64,000 nucleotides of DNA, from contig JBAOIR010000051.1 of NCBI GenBank assembly GCA_037045585.1, forward strand, positions 62,001 through 126,000. Direction: 5' to 3'. The translations under genes and the position numbers were made by a program. The number at the start of each line of letters is the position of its first letter. Position 1 is the first letter of the stretch. Positions 44,137 through 53,411 of the stretch are shown in pieces. The stretch comes from SSF14 sp037045585 (lineage in GTDB: Bacteria > Actinomycetota > Acidimicrobiia > Acidimicrobiales > Microtrichaceae). Under the pieces are notes generated by a model. That model was not told the DNA's origin, made no database searches, and saw only the letters and a program-made list of their open reading frames with translations.

Positions 44137-44615
44137 ACCAGGTAGCGCCCGTTGCGGCGCCCGAGCGTGACCGGCTCCGTTCCGGGGTGCTCGTCGTGGT
44201 GGTCGTCGCGACGGTGGGCATCGTCGTCGAGCTCGCCACCAGTCGCCACTGGCATGGGGGCATCCAGCTCATCCCGTGGTTCGCTGCCGGCCTCCTGCTG
44301 GTCGCGACCGCGCTGATCGGCCGGGGCGCGCCCGGCGGTGTGCGCGTCGGGCGCGTCCTGGCTGCGGTTGTCTCGCTGGCCAGCCTGTTCGGCGTGTGGG
44401 AGCACGTCGAAGGCAACTACGACAGCGGGCCGCTCGACTTCCGTTACGCCACGAGTTGGGCGTCGATGTCGGAGGCGACGCGTTGGTGGAAGGCAGTGAG
44501 CGGCGGCGTCGGGGCTGCCCCGCCGATCGTCCCGGGCGCGCTCGCGCTGGTGGCCGGGCTCCTGGTGGTCGCCACGTTCGGCCCCGGCGGAAGGTCCGGC
44601 GACCGGACCGGTTGA
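44133..44615 (+). CDS. Four-helix membrane protein
   Basis: A 160-residue integral membrane protein with helices at about 18-37, 44-62, 70-90 and 130-152 and a 35-residue loop between the last two (GNYDSGPLDFRYATSWASMS). The GTG start overlaps the lipoprotein stop by four bases, so the two are probably one functional unit in the envelope. It ends six bases before the convergent ornithine carbamoyltransferase gene. Family not recognised. Confidence 0.68.
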   Translation: MNQVAPVAAPERDRLRSGVLVVVVVATVGIVVELATSRHWHGGIQLIPWFAAGLLLVATALIGRGAPGGVRVGRVLAAVVSLASLFGVWEHVEGNYDSGPLDFRYATSWASMSEATRWWKAVSGGVGAAPPIVPGALALVAGLLVVATFGPGGRSGDRTG

Positions 44616-44620
44616 CCGGG

Positions 44621-45622
44621 TCAGTGGCCCAGGGTCGCGACCATCACCGCTTTGATCGTGTGCATCCGGTTCTCGGCCTGGTCGAACACGATCGACGCCG
44701 CCGACTCGAACACGTCCTCGGTCACCTCGAGCGCCGAATGCCCAGTCCGCGCTGCCAGTTCCGTGCCGATCATCGTGTCGCGGTTGTGCATCGCCGGGAG
44801 GCAGTGCATGAAGAGCACCCGAGGGTTGCCCGTGAGCCGGACGACCGCCTCGTTCACCTGGTAGGGCAACAGCTCGGCGATCCGCTCGTCCCACGTCTCG
44901 ACGGGTTCGCCCATCGAGACCCAGACGTCGGTGTAGAGGTAGTCGACGCCGGCGACCGCCGCAGCGAGGTCTTCGGTGACGAGCACGCGGGCGCCGGTAT
45001 CCGCCGCGATCTTGTCGACGGTGGCGCGGAGGTCGGCGTCGGGCCACAGGTGGGCCGGGGCGGCGATTCGGACGTCCATACCGAGCAGGGCGCCGGTCAC
45101 GAGGAGCGAGCGGGCCGTGTTGTTCCGGGCGTCGCCGAGGTAGCAGTACGCGATCTCGTCGAGATGCTTGTTGGAGTGCTCCACCATCGTGAGCACGTCG
45201 GCGAGCATCTGGGTCGGGTGCCACTCGTCGGTGAGACCGTTCCACACCGGCACGCCGGCGTACTGGGCGAGCGTCTCGACGGTGTCCTGGGAGAACCCGC
45301 GGTACTCGATGCCGTCGAACATCCGCCCGAGCACACGAGCGGTGTCCTTCGTCGACTCCTTCCGGCCCATCTGGGAGCCCGACGGGTCGAGGTACGTGAC
45401 GTGCGCCCCCTGGTCGTGCGCCGCCACCTCGAACGCGCACCGGGTCCGCGTCGAGGTCTTCTCGAAGATGAGGGCGATGTTGCGGCCGGTGAGGGTGGGG
45501 CGCTCGTAACCGGCGCGCTTGGCGGCCTTGAGCTGGGCGGCGAGGTCGATGAGGAATCGCAACTCGTCGGGGGTGTGGTCGAGCTCCTTCACGAAGCTCC
45601 GGTGGCGCAGGTTGATCGCCAC
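44621..45622 (-). CDS. arcB: Ornithine carbamoyltransferase (catabolic)
   Basis: A 333-residue transcarbamylase. FEKTSTRTRCAFE binds carbamoyl phosphate; EWHPTQMLADVLT and FMHCLPAMHNRDT are the ornithine-site motifs. In the arginine deiminase pathway it splits citrulline with phosphate to ornithine and carbamoyl phosphate. The start is one base after the arcA stop, so the two are one operon. Carbamate kinase (arcC) and the antiporter are also in the island. The catabolic assignment rests on context; anabolic ArgF has the same motifs. Confidence 0.93.
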   Translation of the reverse strand: MAINLRHRSFVKELDHTPDELRFLIDLAAQLKAAKRAGYERPTLTGRNIALIFEKTSTRTRCAFEVAAHDQGAHVTYLDPSGSQMGRKESTKDTARVLGRMFDGIEYRGFSQDTVETLAQYAGVPVWNGLTDEWHPTQMLADVLTMVEHSNKHLDEIAYCYLGDARNNTARSLLVTGALLGMDVRIAAPAHLWPDADLRATVDKIAADTGARVLVTEDLAAAVAGVDYLYTDVWVSMGEPVETWDERIAELLPYQVNEAVVRLTGNPRVLFMHCLPAMHNRDTMIGTELAARTGHSALEVTEDVFESAASIVFDQAENRMHTIKAVMVATLGH

Positions 45623-45623
45623 G

Positions 45624-46859
45624 TCAGGCCTCGCCGTCGACCGCGTCGCGTTCGACCGGGCAGGTCATGCACCGGGGGCCGCCACGGCCGCGTCCGAGTT
45701 CGCTGCCCTCGATGGAGATCACCTCGATGCCGTTGCGCCGGAGCATCGTGTTCGTCGTGACGTTGCGGTTGTAGCCGACCACGACCCCGGGTTCGACGGC
45801 GAGGAAGTTCGTTCCGTCGTCCCACTGCTCGCGCTCGGCGGCCCGGACGTCCTCGTCGGCTCGGAGGACCGTCACCTTGTCGACGCCGAGCGCCGCGGCG
45901 ACGGCGGCCCACATGTCGCTGTTGGCTTCGACCGCGAGCGCACCGTCGCCGTCACCGGGACGGATCGTCCACGACCGGAGGTTCGTGTCGAGGTACGGGT
46001 AGGCGACGAACGTCGATCGGTCGAGCATCGTGAGCACGGTGTCGAGGTGCATGAACGCGTGCGAGCGCGGCAACTCCGCAGCGATGACCTGGGTCGCCTG
46101 ACCGGCGGCGAAGAGCGCCGCGGCGAGCTGCTCGACGGCCATCGGCGTCGTTCGCTCGCCCATGCCGACGATCACCGCTCCGTTGCCGAGCACGTGCACG
46201 TCGCCGCCCTCGATCGACGCCGGCTGGTGGTCGACGTCATCGCCGCCCAGCCAGGTGTGGAACGACGCCGAGGAGAACATCGGGTGGAACCGGTAGATCG
46301 CCCGCATGTGGAGGGTCTCGCGCTGGCGCGCCGTCTTGGCCATCGTGTTGATGGACACCCCGCCGTACACCCACGCCGAGTTGTCCCGCGGGAAGAGATG
46401 GTTGGGCAGCGGCGTGAGCAGGAAGTCGTCGTCGGTGAGCGCACTCCACTTCAGGCTCGGGACCCCGCGGAGATCGATGTCGTGCTTGGTGATGCCGCCG
46501 ACCAGGAAGCGGGCCAGCTCCGCCGGGTCGGCGATCTCGCCGAGGGCCCGGAGAGGATCGACGAGCGCGGGACCGACTCCGTCGGGGGTGCACAGGTGGT
46601 CGAGCACATAGGCACGACCCTCCGGCACGGCGAGCGTCTCGGCGAGCAACTCGTCGAAGTGGTGGACGACGATGCCGCGGTCGCGGAGCGCACCGGCGAA
46701 CGCGTCGTGCTCCTCGCGGGCCCGCTTCACCCACAAGATGTCGTCGAACAGCAGCTGTTCGGCGTTGCCCGGGGTCAGCCGAGTCAGTTCGAGGTCCGGG
46801 CGGTGCACGATCACCTGCCGCAGCCTGCCGACCTCCGAGTGGACTCCGAACTGTGCCAT
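45624..46859 (-). CDS. arcA: Arginine deiminase
   Basis: A 411-residue enzyme hydrolysing arginine to citrulline and ammonia, the first step of the ATP-yielding ADI pathway. Motifs: SEVGRLRQVIVHRPDLELTR, LPNHLFPRDNSAWVYGGVSI, ASIEGGDVHVLGNGAVIVGM, HAFMHLDTVLTMLD (catalytic His) and GRGRGGPRCMTCPVERD (catalytic Cys). AGGAG nine bases before the ATG. A DosR-like box is present in the divergent region with arcD. The pathway makes energy under anoxia, consistent with the island's theme. Confidence 0.96.
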   Translation of the reverse strand: MAQFGVHSEVGRLRQVIVHRPDLELTRLTPGNAEQLLFDDILWVKRAREEHDAFAGALRDRGIVVHHFDELLAETLAVPEGRAYVLDHLCTPDGVGPALVDPLRALGEIADPAELARFLVGGITKHDIDLRGVPSLKWSALTDDDFLLTPLPNHLFPRDNSAWVYGGVSINTMAKTARQRETLHMRAIYRFHPMFSSASFHTWLGGDDVDHQPASIEGGDVHVLGNGAVIVGMGERTTPMAVEQLAAALFAAGQATQVIAAELPRSHAFMHLDTVLTMLDRSTFVAYPYLDTNLRSWTIRPGDGDGALAVEANSDMWAAVAAALGVDKVTVLRADEDVRAAEREQWDDGTNFLAVEPGVVVGYNRNVTTNTMLRRNGIEVISIEGSELGRGRGGPRCMTCPVERDAVDGEA

Positions 46860-46917
46860 GGGCGTCTCCTGTCGTCGGTACCGCCTCCACACTCCACGAC
46901 GCACACCACCCCACCAA

Positions 46918-46931
46918 GGGCCGAAGGTCAC
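46918..46931 (-). promoter_or_regulatory. DosR-like box serving arcA
   Basis: Toward arcA it reads GTGACCTTCGGCCC. An xAxxxT hexamer (GAGTGT, 46889-46894) lies 23 bases beyond, matching the spacing at the other boxes and placing the start of transcription about 22 bases before the arcA ATG. Confidence 0.7.
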
Positions 46932-46961
46932 CAGGCGGCCCGAGCGAGATCGGGACCTTTC

Positions 46962-46975
46962 GGGACCTCCGGCCC
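46962..46975 (+). promoter_or_regulatory. DosR-like box serving the antiporter gene
   Basis: GGGACCTCCGGCCC on the + strand, with CATGGT (47000-47005) 24 bases downstream. A related half-site GGGACCTTTCGGGA occurs just before it at 46952. The mycobacterial DosR consensus GGGACTTNNGNCCC fits except at the sixth base. Confidence 0.68.
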
Positions 46976-47051
46976 TGCCCCCTGTCGCGATCACCGGCGC
47001 ATGGTGGACGAGACCCGCTGCGAGAGCAGCGACCTCGAAGGGGAGGACACC

Positions 47052-48554
47052 ATGACCAGCACCGTGCAACGGCCGCCGATCCCACCGCTTGATCAACAGC
47101 GCCCGACACCACCGCCGGGCCCTCCCACCGGCGGCTCGTCCTCGGGCGAGGCCCGTGGCGACGAGCTCGGCCTGGGCTCGTCGACCGCCCTCGTCGTCGG
47201 CAGCATCATCGGCACCGGCGTCTTCACGATGCCCGCCGTCATGGCCGGCGCCGGCACCAGCTCCATCATCACCCTGGGCGTGATCGCCCTCGGGGCCGTC
47301 CTGCTCGGCCAGCTGTTCGGTCAGCTCACCAAGCGGGTACCCAACGTCGACGGCGGGCTCTACGCCTACTCGCGACACGAGTTCGGCGACTTCGCCGGCT
47401 TCCTGACGGCGTGGTGCTACTGGATCACGTGTTGGGCCGGCAACGCCGCGATCGTCAGCTCGTGGGTCCTCTACGTCGAGTCGCTCTTCGGCATCGAGAA
47501 CCCCTCGGCCTGGACGAACCTCGGCATCGCCCTCGCCGGGCTGTGGATCCCCGCAGCCGTGAACCTGGCGGGCGTGAAGCAGATGGCCTGGCTCCAGAAC
47601 GTCACCGTGGTGCTCAAGTTCGTGCCGCTCGTGTTCGTCGGCATCGTCGGCTGGTTCTTCGTGACGGCCGACAACTTCGGGCCGTTCAACGCCTCGGGCG
47701 GCAGCCTCTACGACGGCATCGGCATCGCCGCCGGGGTGGCGCTGTTCTCGTTCATCGGCGTGGAGTGCGCGTCGATCGCCGCCGGACGGGTGAAGAACCC
47801 CCGCCGCAACGTCGGTCGGGCCTCGGTGTTCGGCACCGCTGCGAGCGGGCTCCTCTACATCGCCGTCACCGCCGTCATCATGGGCCTGGTGCCCCACGAC
47901 GAGTTGGTCAACGACGGTGCGCCGTTCGTCGCCGGGTTCAAGGCGATGTTCGACGGCGCCGGCTGGGCCGGCAAGGCCGTCGCGCTGATCGCCGTCGTCT
48001 CCGGTCTCGGAGCCCTGAACGGCTGGACGCTGGTCACCGCCGAGATGCCCTTCGCCGCCGCCCGCGACGGCATGTTCCCCCGGGCGTTCGCCAAGGTCGA
48101 CGCCAAGGGCACCCCCTGGTTCGGCGTGATCGTCTCGACGATCGTTGCGTCGGTCCTGATGGCGTGGAGCTACAGCGGTGAGACCGGGCTCAAGGTGTTC
48201 ACGTACCTCGTGTACCTCTCGGTCGTGACCGTCGCGATCCCCTACTTCTTCAGCGCCTGCGCCCAGCTGTCGTATCTCGTCTCCCGCCGCCGCAAGGTGG
48301 AGGGCTGGCGGCTCGCACGCGACATCGCGATCTCGGTGGCCAGCATGTTGTTCGCCCTGTGGGTGACGATGGCGTCCGGCTACCAGTCGGTGTACCAGAC
48401 CATGCTCCTGGTCCTCGTGGGCGTGCCCATCTACGCCTTCCTGAAGGCCCGCCGTGAGCGTGACGGCCTCGTTCCGGAGCCCGTCGACCAGGACGACGCC
48501 CCGACGGCGATCGACCTCGCGACCGTGGGCGCCCTCGTTCCGGAAGCAGACTGA
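47052..48554 (+). CDS. arcD: APC-family arginine/ornithine antiporter
   Basis: A 500-residue amino-acid transporter with a long Pro/Ser-rich N-terminal tail (1-55) and about 12 membrane helices, beginning GLGSSTALVVGSIIGTGVFT, the typical APC first helix with its GxG unwound segment. SFIGVECASIAAGRVKNPRR is the conserved TM6-loop region of basic amino-acid antiporters. GGGAGGA precedes the ATG. Its divergence from arcA and the coding of a DDAH-type enzyme immediately after support arginine in/ornithine out exchange. Substrate is inferred from context. Confidence 0.85.
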   Translation: MTSTVQRPPIPPLDQQRPTPPPGPPTGGSSSGEARGDELGLGSSTALVVGSIIGTGVFTMPAVMAGAGTSSIITLGVIALGAVLLGQLFGQLTKRVPNVDGGLYAYSRHEFGDFAGFLTAWCYWITCWAGNAAIVSSWVLYVESLFGIENPSAWTNLGIALAGLWIPAAVNLAGVKQMAWLQNVTVVLKFVPLVFVGIVGWFFVTADNFGPFNASGGSLYDGIGIAAGVALFSFIGVECASIAAGRVKNPRRNVGRASVFGTAASGLLYIAVTAVIMGLVPHDELVNDGAPFVAGFKAMFDGAGWAGKAVALIAVVSGLGALNGWTLVTAEMPFAAARDGMFPRAFAKVDAKGTPWFGVIVSTIVASVLMAWSYSGETGLKVFTYLVYLSVVTVAIPYFFSACAQLSYLVSRRRKVEGWRLARDIAISVASMLFALWVTMASGYQSVYQTMLLVLVGVPIYAFLKARRERDGLVPEPVDQDDAPTAIDLATVGALVPEAD

Positions 48555-48557
48555 GAC

Positions 48558-49343
48558 ATGGCTCCCCGCGCACTCATCCGCCGTCCCGGTCCCTTGCTGG
48601 CCGGCGGCATCGTCACCCATCTCGAGCGAGTTCCCGTCGACGTCGACGTCGCCCTCGAGCAGTGGGAGGCGTACACGAAGGCGCTGGCGTCGAACGGGTG
48701 GGACCTCATCTCGGTCCCACCCGCCGACGACTGCCCCGACGCCGTGTTCATCGAGGACGCCGTCGTGGTGTTCCACATGCTCGACTCGTTCCGAGACCTG
48801 GCGGTGATCACCCGGCCCGGCGCCGACTCCCGCAAGCCCGAGACGATCGGCATCGAGCCGATCGTCGTCGACCAGCGCTACTCGGTCGAGCGCATCGAGG
48901 CACCGGGCACCCTCGACGGCGGAGACGTCCTCAAGGTGGGCGAAACGGTGTACGTCGGCCGGGGTGGTCGCACCAACGGCGATGGCATCCGCCAGCTCCG
49001 AGCCATCCTGGCGCCACACGGCATGAACGTCATCGCCGTGCCCATCACCAAGGTCCTCCACCTCAAGTCGGCGGTCACCGCCCTTCCGGACGGCACCGTC
49101 ATCGGGTACGAGCCGCTCGTCGACGACACCCGGGTCTTCGACCGGTTCCGTCCGGTCCCCGAGGAGTCCGGTGCCCACGTGGTCGACCTCGGTGACGGGC
49201 GCCTGCTGATGGCCGCCGACGCGCCCCGCAGCGCCGAACTCTTCCGTGATCTCGGCTACGACCCCGTCCTCGTCGACATCGGCGAGTTCCAGAAGCTCGA
49301 GGGCTGCGTCACGTGCCTCTCGGTGCGCCTGCGGCGGCCGTGA
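48558..49343 (+). CDS. DDAH-type amidinohydrolase
   Basis: A 261-residue pentein-fold hydrolase similar to N,N-dimethylarginine dimethylaminohydrolase: PDAVFIEDAVVVF, IEAPGTLDGGDVLKVGETVY, TKVLHLKSAVTALP (catalytic His) and LEGCVTCLSVRLR (catalytic Cys C252). DDAH converts methylated arginines to citrulline and methylamines, so it would feed citrulline into the same pathway as ArcA. It starts four bases after the antiporter stop, clearly one operon. Other pentein activities on arginine-like substrates cannot be excluded. A bidirectional hairpin follows. Confidence 0.88.
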   Translation: MAPRALIRRPGPLLAGGIVTHLERVPVDVDVALEQWEAYTKALASNGWDLISVPPADDCPDAVFIEDAVVVFHMLDSFRDLAVITRPGADSRKPETIGIEPIVVDQRYSVERIEAPGTLDGGDVLKVGETVYVGRGGRTNGDGIRQLRAILAPHGMNVIAVPITKVLHLKSAVTALPDGTVIGYEPLVDDTRVFDRFRPVPEESGAHVVDLGDGRLLMAADAPRSAELFRDLGYDPVLVDIGEFQKLEGCVTCLSVRLRRP

Positions 49344-49351
49344 ACAGGTCG

Positions 49352-49387
49352 ACACGGTTTCGCCGGCGAGGGACGGCGGAACCGTGT
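49352..49387. terminator. Bidirectional stem-loop between convergent genes
   Basis: ACACGGTTTCGCCG pairs with CGGCGGAACCGTGT across an eight-base loop, with only one mismatch. It separates the DDAH gene (ending 49343) from the sensor kinase (ending 49417) and can terminate transcripts from both sides. Confidence 0.75.
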
Positions 49388-49416
49388 GCCACTCCGTGCT
49401 GGGGACCGACGGCAGG

Positions 49417-50846
49417 TCAGGCGTCGGCGCAGGCTCCGGCAGGTACGGCCCAACGCAGCTCGGTGCCACATCGCTCACCCGGTAACAGGTCGACGCTGCC
49501 GCCCAGACCTGCGGCGGCTCACGCAGGTTGACGAGGCCGTGCCCTCCGACGACCTCGCCGGCGATGCCCTTGCCGTCGTCCGCGACCGTCACCACGACCT
49601 CGTCGCCGACGGTCAGCGAGACGCGAACGTTGCGGGCGCCCGCGTGCTTCGCTGCGTTCGCCATGGCCTCCATGACGACCGGAACGAGGTGATCCGCAAT
49701 GGCGGGGTCGAGGGTCTCGATCGGGCCGTCGAACTGGACGCGGGTCTCGATCGCGGCGTTGCTGCCGATCTCGGTGATCGCGTCCATGATCCGGCCGCGG
49801 AGACCACCCATCGTCGGGGTCGACGCCCCCAGCGAGAAGATCGCTGAGCGAAGCTCCCGGATCGTCGTGTCGAGTTCCTCGATCGTCCGTTCCAACCGCG
49901 GCCGCACGACGTCGTCGGCGACGCGGAGCACCGACTGCAGGCCCAGCCCGGCGGCGAACAACCGTTGGATGACCGTGTCGTGCAGATCGTGGGCGATGCG
50001 TTCACGATCGTCGACGAGCATCACGATCCGCTCGGCCTCGAGGAGCGCCGCCTGGTTGTCGCGGATGACCTGCTCGGCAGCGAGCCGATCGGTGATGTCG
50101 CGCCCCATCGCCACCACCCACTGGGTGCCGTCGAACCCGATGGGGCCGGCGCGGTACGTCTTCTCGACCGGGATCTCGACACCGTCACTGCGCATGAAGA
50201 CCGACTCGAGGCGGATGGTCCGATCGGGGTCCGCCAGGAGCTCCGCGATCATCGCGTGGTAGTCCTCGACCGCCGTGGTGGGGTTGAAGTGCAACGGCGT
50301 CATGTTGAGCAGCTCGGACCGGGTGTAGCCGACCATCCGCTCGGTGCCGGCGTTCACGTACAGCAACTGCAGCGTCGTGGCGTCGAAGATGAGGATCGCG
50401 TCGTCGCTCAGGTCGAGGGAGTGGAGCACCCGGTGGAGGTGGTCCTCGGAGGCGACCCGCTCGGTGATGTCGCGGACGGCGGCCACCACGAAGCGCCCTG
50501 CGGGCGACGTGAACGGGCTCAGGCTGATTTCGGCGTGGAACTCGGTGTCGTCGGCGCGTCGCGCCCGGAGCAGCAGGCCGGCACCCATCGATCGCACCTC
50601 GGGGCGGGCACGGAACCGGGTCCGGTGCGCCCGGTGCGCCCCGCGGAGATCGGTCGGCAACAGGTCGTCGACCGACGACCCGACGAGGCCGTCGTCGCCG
50701 GTTCGGAACATCTCCCTCGCCTGACGGTTCGCGAACACGATCTCGCCCGATTCGGCGGCGACCACGATGCCGTCCGGAGCGAAGTCGAGCATCGCCCACG
50801 AGGTCGGCCCGCCGATTTCACCGACATTGGGAGCGCTGGTGTCCAC
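49417..50846 (-). CDS. DevS-like PAS-PAS-HisKA_3 sensor kinase, frameshift near C-terminus
   Basis: About 476 residues. PAS 1 (about 16-130: DFAPDGIVVAAESGEIVFAN to RDITERV), PAS 2 (145-255: LSDDAILIFDATTLQLLYVN to MGRDITDRL), then the HisKA_3 dimerisation box with H286 in RERIAHDLHDTVIQRLFAAG, as in DevS/DosT. The ATPase domain has EAMANAAKHAGA (N397) and DDGKGI. No membrane helix, so cytosolic, and no GAF-heme motif. Near 49512-49520 the frame breaks; shifted, it reads AAGLGGSVDLLPGERCGTEL, a normal G2-to-C-terminal end. GTG start with GGAGG five bases upstream. It is the likely partner of the DevR-like regulators. Confidence 0.82.
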
Positions 50847-50893
50847 GAGACCTCCGGGCGGGCGAACGTTCCACCCGCAGGTAGTCTTACCCA

Positions 50894-50908
50894 CATCACC
50901 CGGTGATG
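50894..50908. promoter_or_regulatory. Palindrome CATCACC-C-GGTGATG
   Basis: Perfect seven-base arms around one base, between the sensor-kinase start and the CoA-binding gene stop, 48-62 bases upstream of the kinase start. It could be an operator for the kinase gene or a small hairpin. Confidence 0.45.
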
Positions 50909-50923
50909 CACGTTGGCGACGGG

Positions 50924-51430
50924 TCAGCGAACGGGCTCGGAACCGACGACCAGGGCATGGCGACCGCGACGTGCCGCCCGGTGGACACGGTGGAACCACC
51001 CCACCGGTTCGAGGAACATGAGCGGGCACGCTCCCGGCACCACGTCGACGCCGGCCTCGGCGCAGGTGCGCACCGCCTCGTCGGAGGCCGCGCCGGGTCC
51101 GCCCAGCCCCTGGAACAACCAGATCTTGTCGATGCCGCAGTCGATGCACTCGCGGACCACGCCGACGGCATGGTCCGCGCTCACGACGATGATGACGCCG
51201 TCGAGCGCTCCGGGCACCGATGCCACGTCGTGGTGAACGACGTCGCCGTCGACCGACACCGCGCTCGGGTGTACCGGCACGGGCTCGTAGCCGTGTGCCT
51301 TCAGCTCGGTGTAGATGGTGCGGGCGAAGTTCTTGGGGTCGTCGGACGCTCCGACGACGGCGATGCGGTGGCCGGCGAGGAACTGCTCGACCACGGACTC
51401 CTGGACGGGATGCTGTTGGTTCGATGCCAT
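50924..51430 (-). CDS. CoA-binding Rossmann-fold protein
   Basis: A 168-residue CoA-binding-domain protein: HRIAVVGASDDPKNFARTIY, GYEPVPVHPSAVSVDGDV, VIIVVSADHAVGVVRECID and IWLFQGLGGPGAASDEAVRT, then GVDVVPGACPLMFLEP. These small single-domain relatives of acyl-CoA synthetase (ADP-forming) subunits bind CoA and may regulate acylation or metabolism; some are hypoxia-induced. A DosR-like box is centred at -42.5 from the ATG, with GACGAT between. Confidence 0.86.
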   Translation of the reverse strand: MASNQQHPVQESVVEQFLAGHRIAVVGASDDPKNFARTIYTELKAHGYEPVPVHPSAVSVDGDVVHHDVASVPGALDGVIIVVSADHAVGVVRECIDCGIDKIWLFQGLGGPGAASDEAVRTCAEAGVDVVPGACPLMFLEPVGWFHRVHRAARRGRHALVVGSEPVR

Positions 51431-51465
51431 GTGGTGATCGTCCGCCCGTACCCGGGCCCCGCACA

Positions 51466-51479
51466 GAGCCGAAGGTCCC
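51466..51479 (-). promoter_or_regulatory. DosR-like box upstream of the CoA-binding gene
   Basis: Toward the gene it reads GGGACCTTCGGCTC. It is centred 42.5 bases before the ATG at 51430. GACGAT (51437-51442) lies 23 bases beyond and six before the ATG. Confidence 0.8.
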
Positions 51480-51506
51480 TCGGGGCCCGTCCGCGGAGCG
51501 ACCCGA

Positions 51507-52410
51507 TCAGGCCGTGACGCGGGTGCCGGCGACGCCCTCGAGGATCTGCGGCAGGTCGTCGAGCGCTCCGATCACGGCCGGACCCCGCCCGAACCGCGCG
51601 AACCGGCTCGCCGCCGCGACCTTCGGCCCCATCGACCCGGCGGGGAAGCTCAGGGAATCGATCTCCTCCGCCGTCACGAGGCCGAGGGGGCGGGCGTCGT
51701 CGGTCCCGAAGCCCTCGACCACGTTGGGCACGTCGGTCAGGAGCACCAGCAGGTCGGAGTGGAGCTGCAGCGCGAGCAGCGCCGCCACGCTGTCCTTGTC
51801 GATCACGGCCTCGACGCCGACGAGCCCCGTCGTCGGAGTGAGCGACCGGCACGCCGCCACCGCCGGCGCAGACCACCGTCGTGCCGCGTTCGAGCAGCTG
51901 CTCGACGAGCGGGCGTTCGACGACGTCGACCGGGTCGGGGCTGGCAACCACCCGCCGCCAGCGATCCCCGTCGGGGGCGACAGTCCAACCCCGCTCGGCG
52001 GCGAGCCGGTGGGCGTCGCCCTCGGAATAGGTCGCGCCGACGAACTTGGTCGGCGTGTCGAACGCCGGATCGGTGGGATCGACCAGCGTCTGGGTCACGA
52101 GGCTCACGATCGGACGCCGGAGACCGGCGGCCGCGATCGAGCGTTGCAGCCAGTACCCGATCAACCCCTGTGTCTCCGCGACCAGGGCATCGAGGGGATA
52201 CGGCCGCGTCAGCGAGTGGTCGTCGGCGCTCTCGAGCGCCAGCAGGCCCACCTGGGGTCCGTTGCCGTGGGTGATCACCAACTGATGGTGGGCGGCGACG
52301 GCGGCAAGGGCCGGGGCAACGGCTGCGACGTGTTCGACCTGGACCGAGGCGTCCGGGACCGCTCCGCGGGGCAACAGCGCGTTGCCCCCCAGGGCGATCA
52401 GGATGCGCAC
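51507..52410 (-). CDS. arcC: Carbamate kinase, interrupted by a frameshift
   Basis: About 301 residues when joined. N-terminal MRILIALGGNALLPRG, HQLVITHGNGPQVGLLALES, then CAGGGGVPVAHSD; C-terminal VGVEAVIDKDSVAALLALQL, LLVLLTDVPNVVEGFG and GSMGPKVAAASRFARFGRGP. It makes ATP from carbamoyl phosphate, the energy-yielding last step of the ADI pathway. The frame breaks at about 51826-51842, near the run GGGG on the coding strand, and 904 bases is not divisible by three. GTG start overlaps the stress-protein gene by 13 bases. An indel error is likely, since the rest is intact. Confidence 0.86.
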
Positions 52411-53354
52411 TCGAGCACCGGCCCATCGACCTCCGGGATGGCCGCTGCGGGCACGACCACCACCGGGCAGTTCGCCGTTCGCACGCAGTGGCGACCGGTC
52501 GAACCCACCATCCGCTCCACGAGGCCGTGGGGGCGAGGCGTGCCGACGACCAGCATCGACGCGTCGGCGGACGCCTCGACCAGCCGGTGAGTGGCGTCAC
52601 CGACGACGACGCGCCACGCCACCGAACGCGGCCGGCCACCGATCACGGCCACCTCCGTCAGCAAATGGTCGAGGAACCGTCGCACGTTCTTGGACGTCAC
52701 CTCGTCGACGTCGGGAGGCAACTCGGCGAGGTCGGGGCGCAGGACCGAATCGACCTCGTGGGCGTGGACCACGACCAGCCGACGACCGAGGCGACCGGCC
52801 TCGAGGACCGCCCACCGCAGCGCGTCGCGTGCCGCAGGGGTGTCCTCCACACCGACGACCACCGGGCCGTCGGCAGGAGCGGACGCCTGTTCACCGACAA
52901 CGACGACCGGAACCGACGAGAGCGCCAGGCACCGTTCGGCCACCGACCCGAGCACCGCCCGGGCGAGCGTGCCCCGCCCGTGAGTCCCCACGACCAGCAT
53001 CCCGGCGTGCCGCGAACTCTCGCTGAGTACCGTTGCAGGCTCACCGGCGACCGCGATCGTCTCGACGGCGGGAGCGCCCGCGCCGAGTCGCGTCCGGACC
53101 GTCTCGGCGGCCTCGGTCACGATCTCCTCGGCCGCCGCCTCGAAGATCGTCGGATCGACGAAGGTCGGCGGCACGACCGGGGTCGTGAACGCGAGCGCAG
53201 GAACGACCCACGCCGCAACGATCCGGAGTGGCACACCCCGTTGCGCCGCCTCGACGGCAGCCCACAGGAGCGCCTGGGTCGAGTCGGACGACCCGTCGAC
53301 GCCGACAACGACCGGGCGGGAACCCGCGGGAAGGTGGTGAAGGTAGGAGTCCAT
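52398..53354 (-). CDS. Tandem universal stress protein 1
   Basis: A 318-residue protein of two UspA domains. Domain 1 begins RPVVVGVDGSSDSTQALLWA with GMLVVGTHGRGTLARAVLGS (the G-2x-G-9x-G ATP loop); domain 2 begins GPVVVGVEDTPAARDALRWA with SMLVVGTPRPHGLVERMVGS. Two-domain Usp proteins are members of the mycobacterial DosR regulon. The ATG at 53354 is chosen because a DosR-like box lies 43.5 bases upstream with GACGAT between; other in-frame ATGs at 53363 and 53372 exist. Confidence 0.9.
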   Translation of the reverse strand: MDSYLHHLPAGSRPVVVGVDGSSDSTQALLWAAVEAAQRGVPLRIVAAWVVPALAFTTPVVPPTFVDPTIFEAAAEEIVTEAAETVRTRLGAGAPAVETIAVAGEPATVLSESSRHAGMLVVGTHGRGTLARAVLGSVAERCLALSSVPVVVVGEQASAPADGPVVVGVEDTPAARDALRWAVLEAGRLGRRLVVVHAHEVDSVLRPDLAELPPDVDEVTSKNVRRFLDHLLTEVAVIGGRPRSVAWRVVVGDATHRLVEASADASMLVVGTPRPHGLVERMVGSTGRHCVRTANCPVVVVPAAAIPEVDGPVLECAS

Positions 53355-53390
53355 GGCTCCCATCGTCGACATGGCCGCAGGACCGGGACA

Positions 53391-53404
53391 GGGCCAAAGG
53401 TCAC
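53391..53404 (-). promoter_or_regulatory. DosR-like box upstream of stress protein 1
   Basis: Toward the gene it reads GTGACCTTTGGCCC. It is centred at -43.5 from the ATG at 53354; GACGAT (53362-53367) lies 23 bases beyond. It also sits 63.5 bases before the rightward gene at 53461. Confidence 0.82.
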
Positions 53405-53411
53405 CACGGCC

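Noticed and set aside
46860..51464. A very long leftward open frame running through the antiporter and sensor-kinase region upstream of arcA
   Set aside because: Only the part below 46859 is a recognisable protein (arginine deiminase), with a good ribosome-binding site at that ATG; the rest is antisense to arcD and DDAH or is the kinase read in the same frame.
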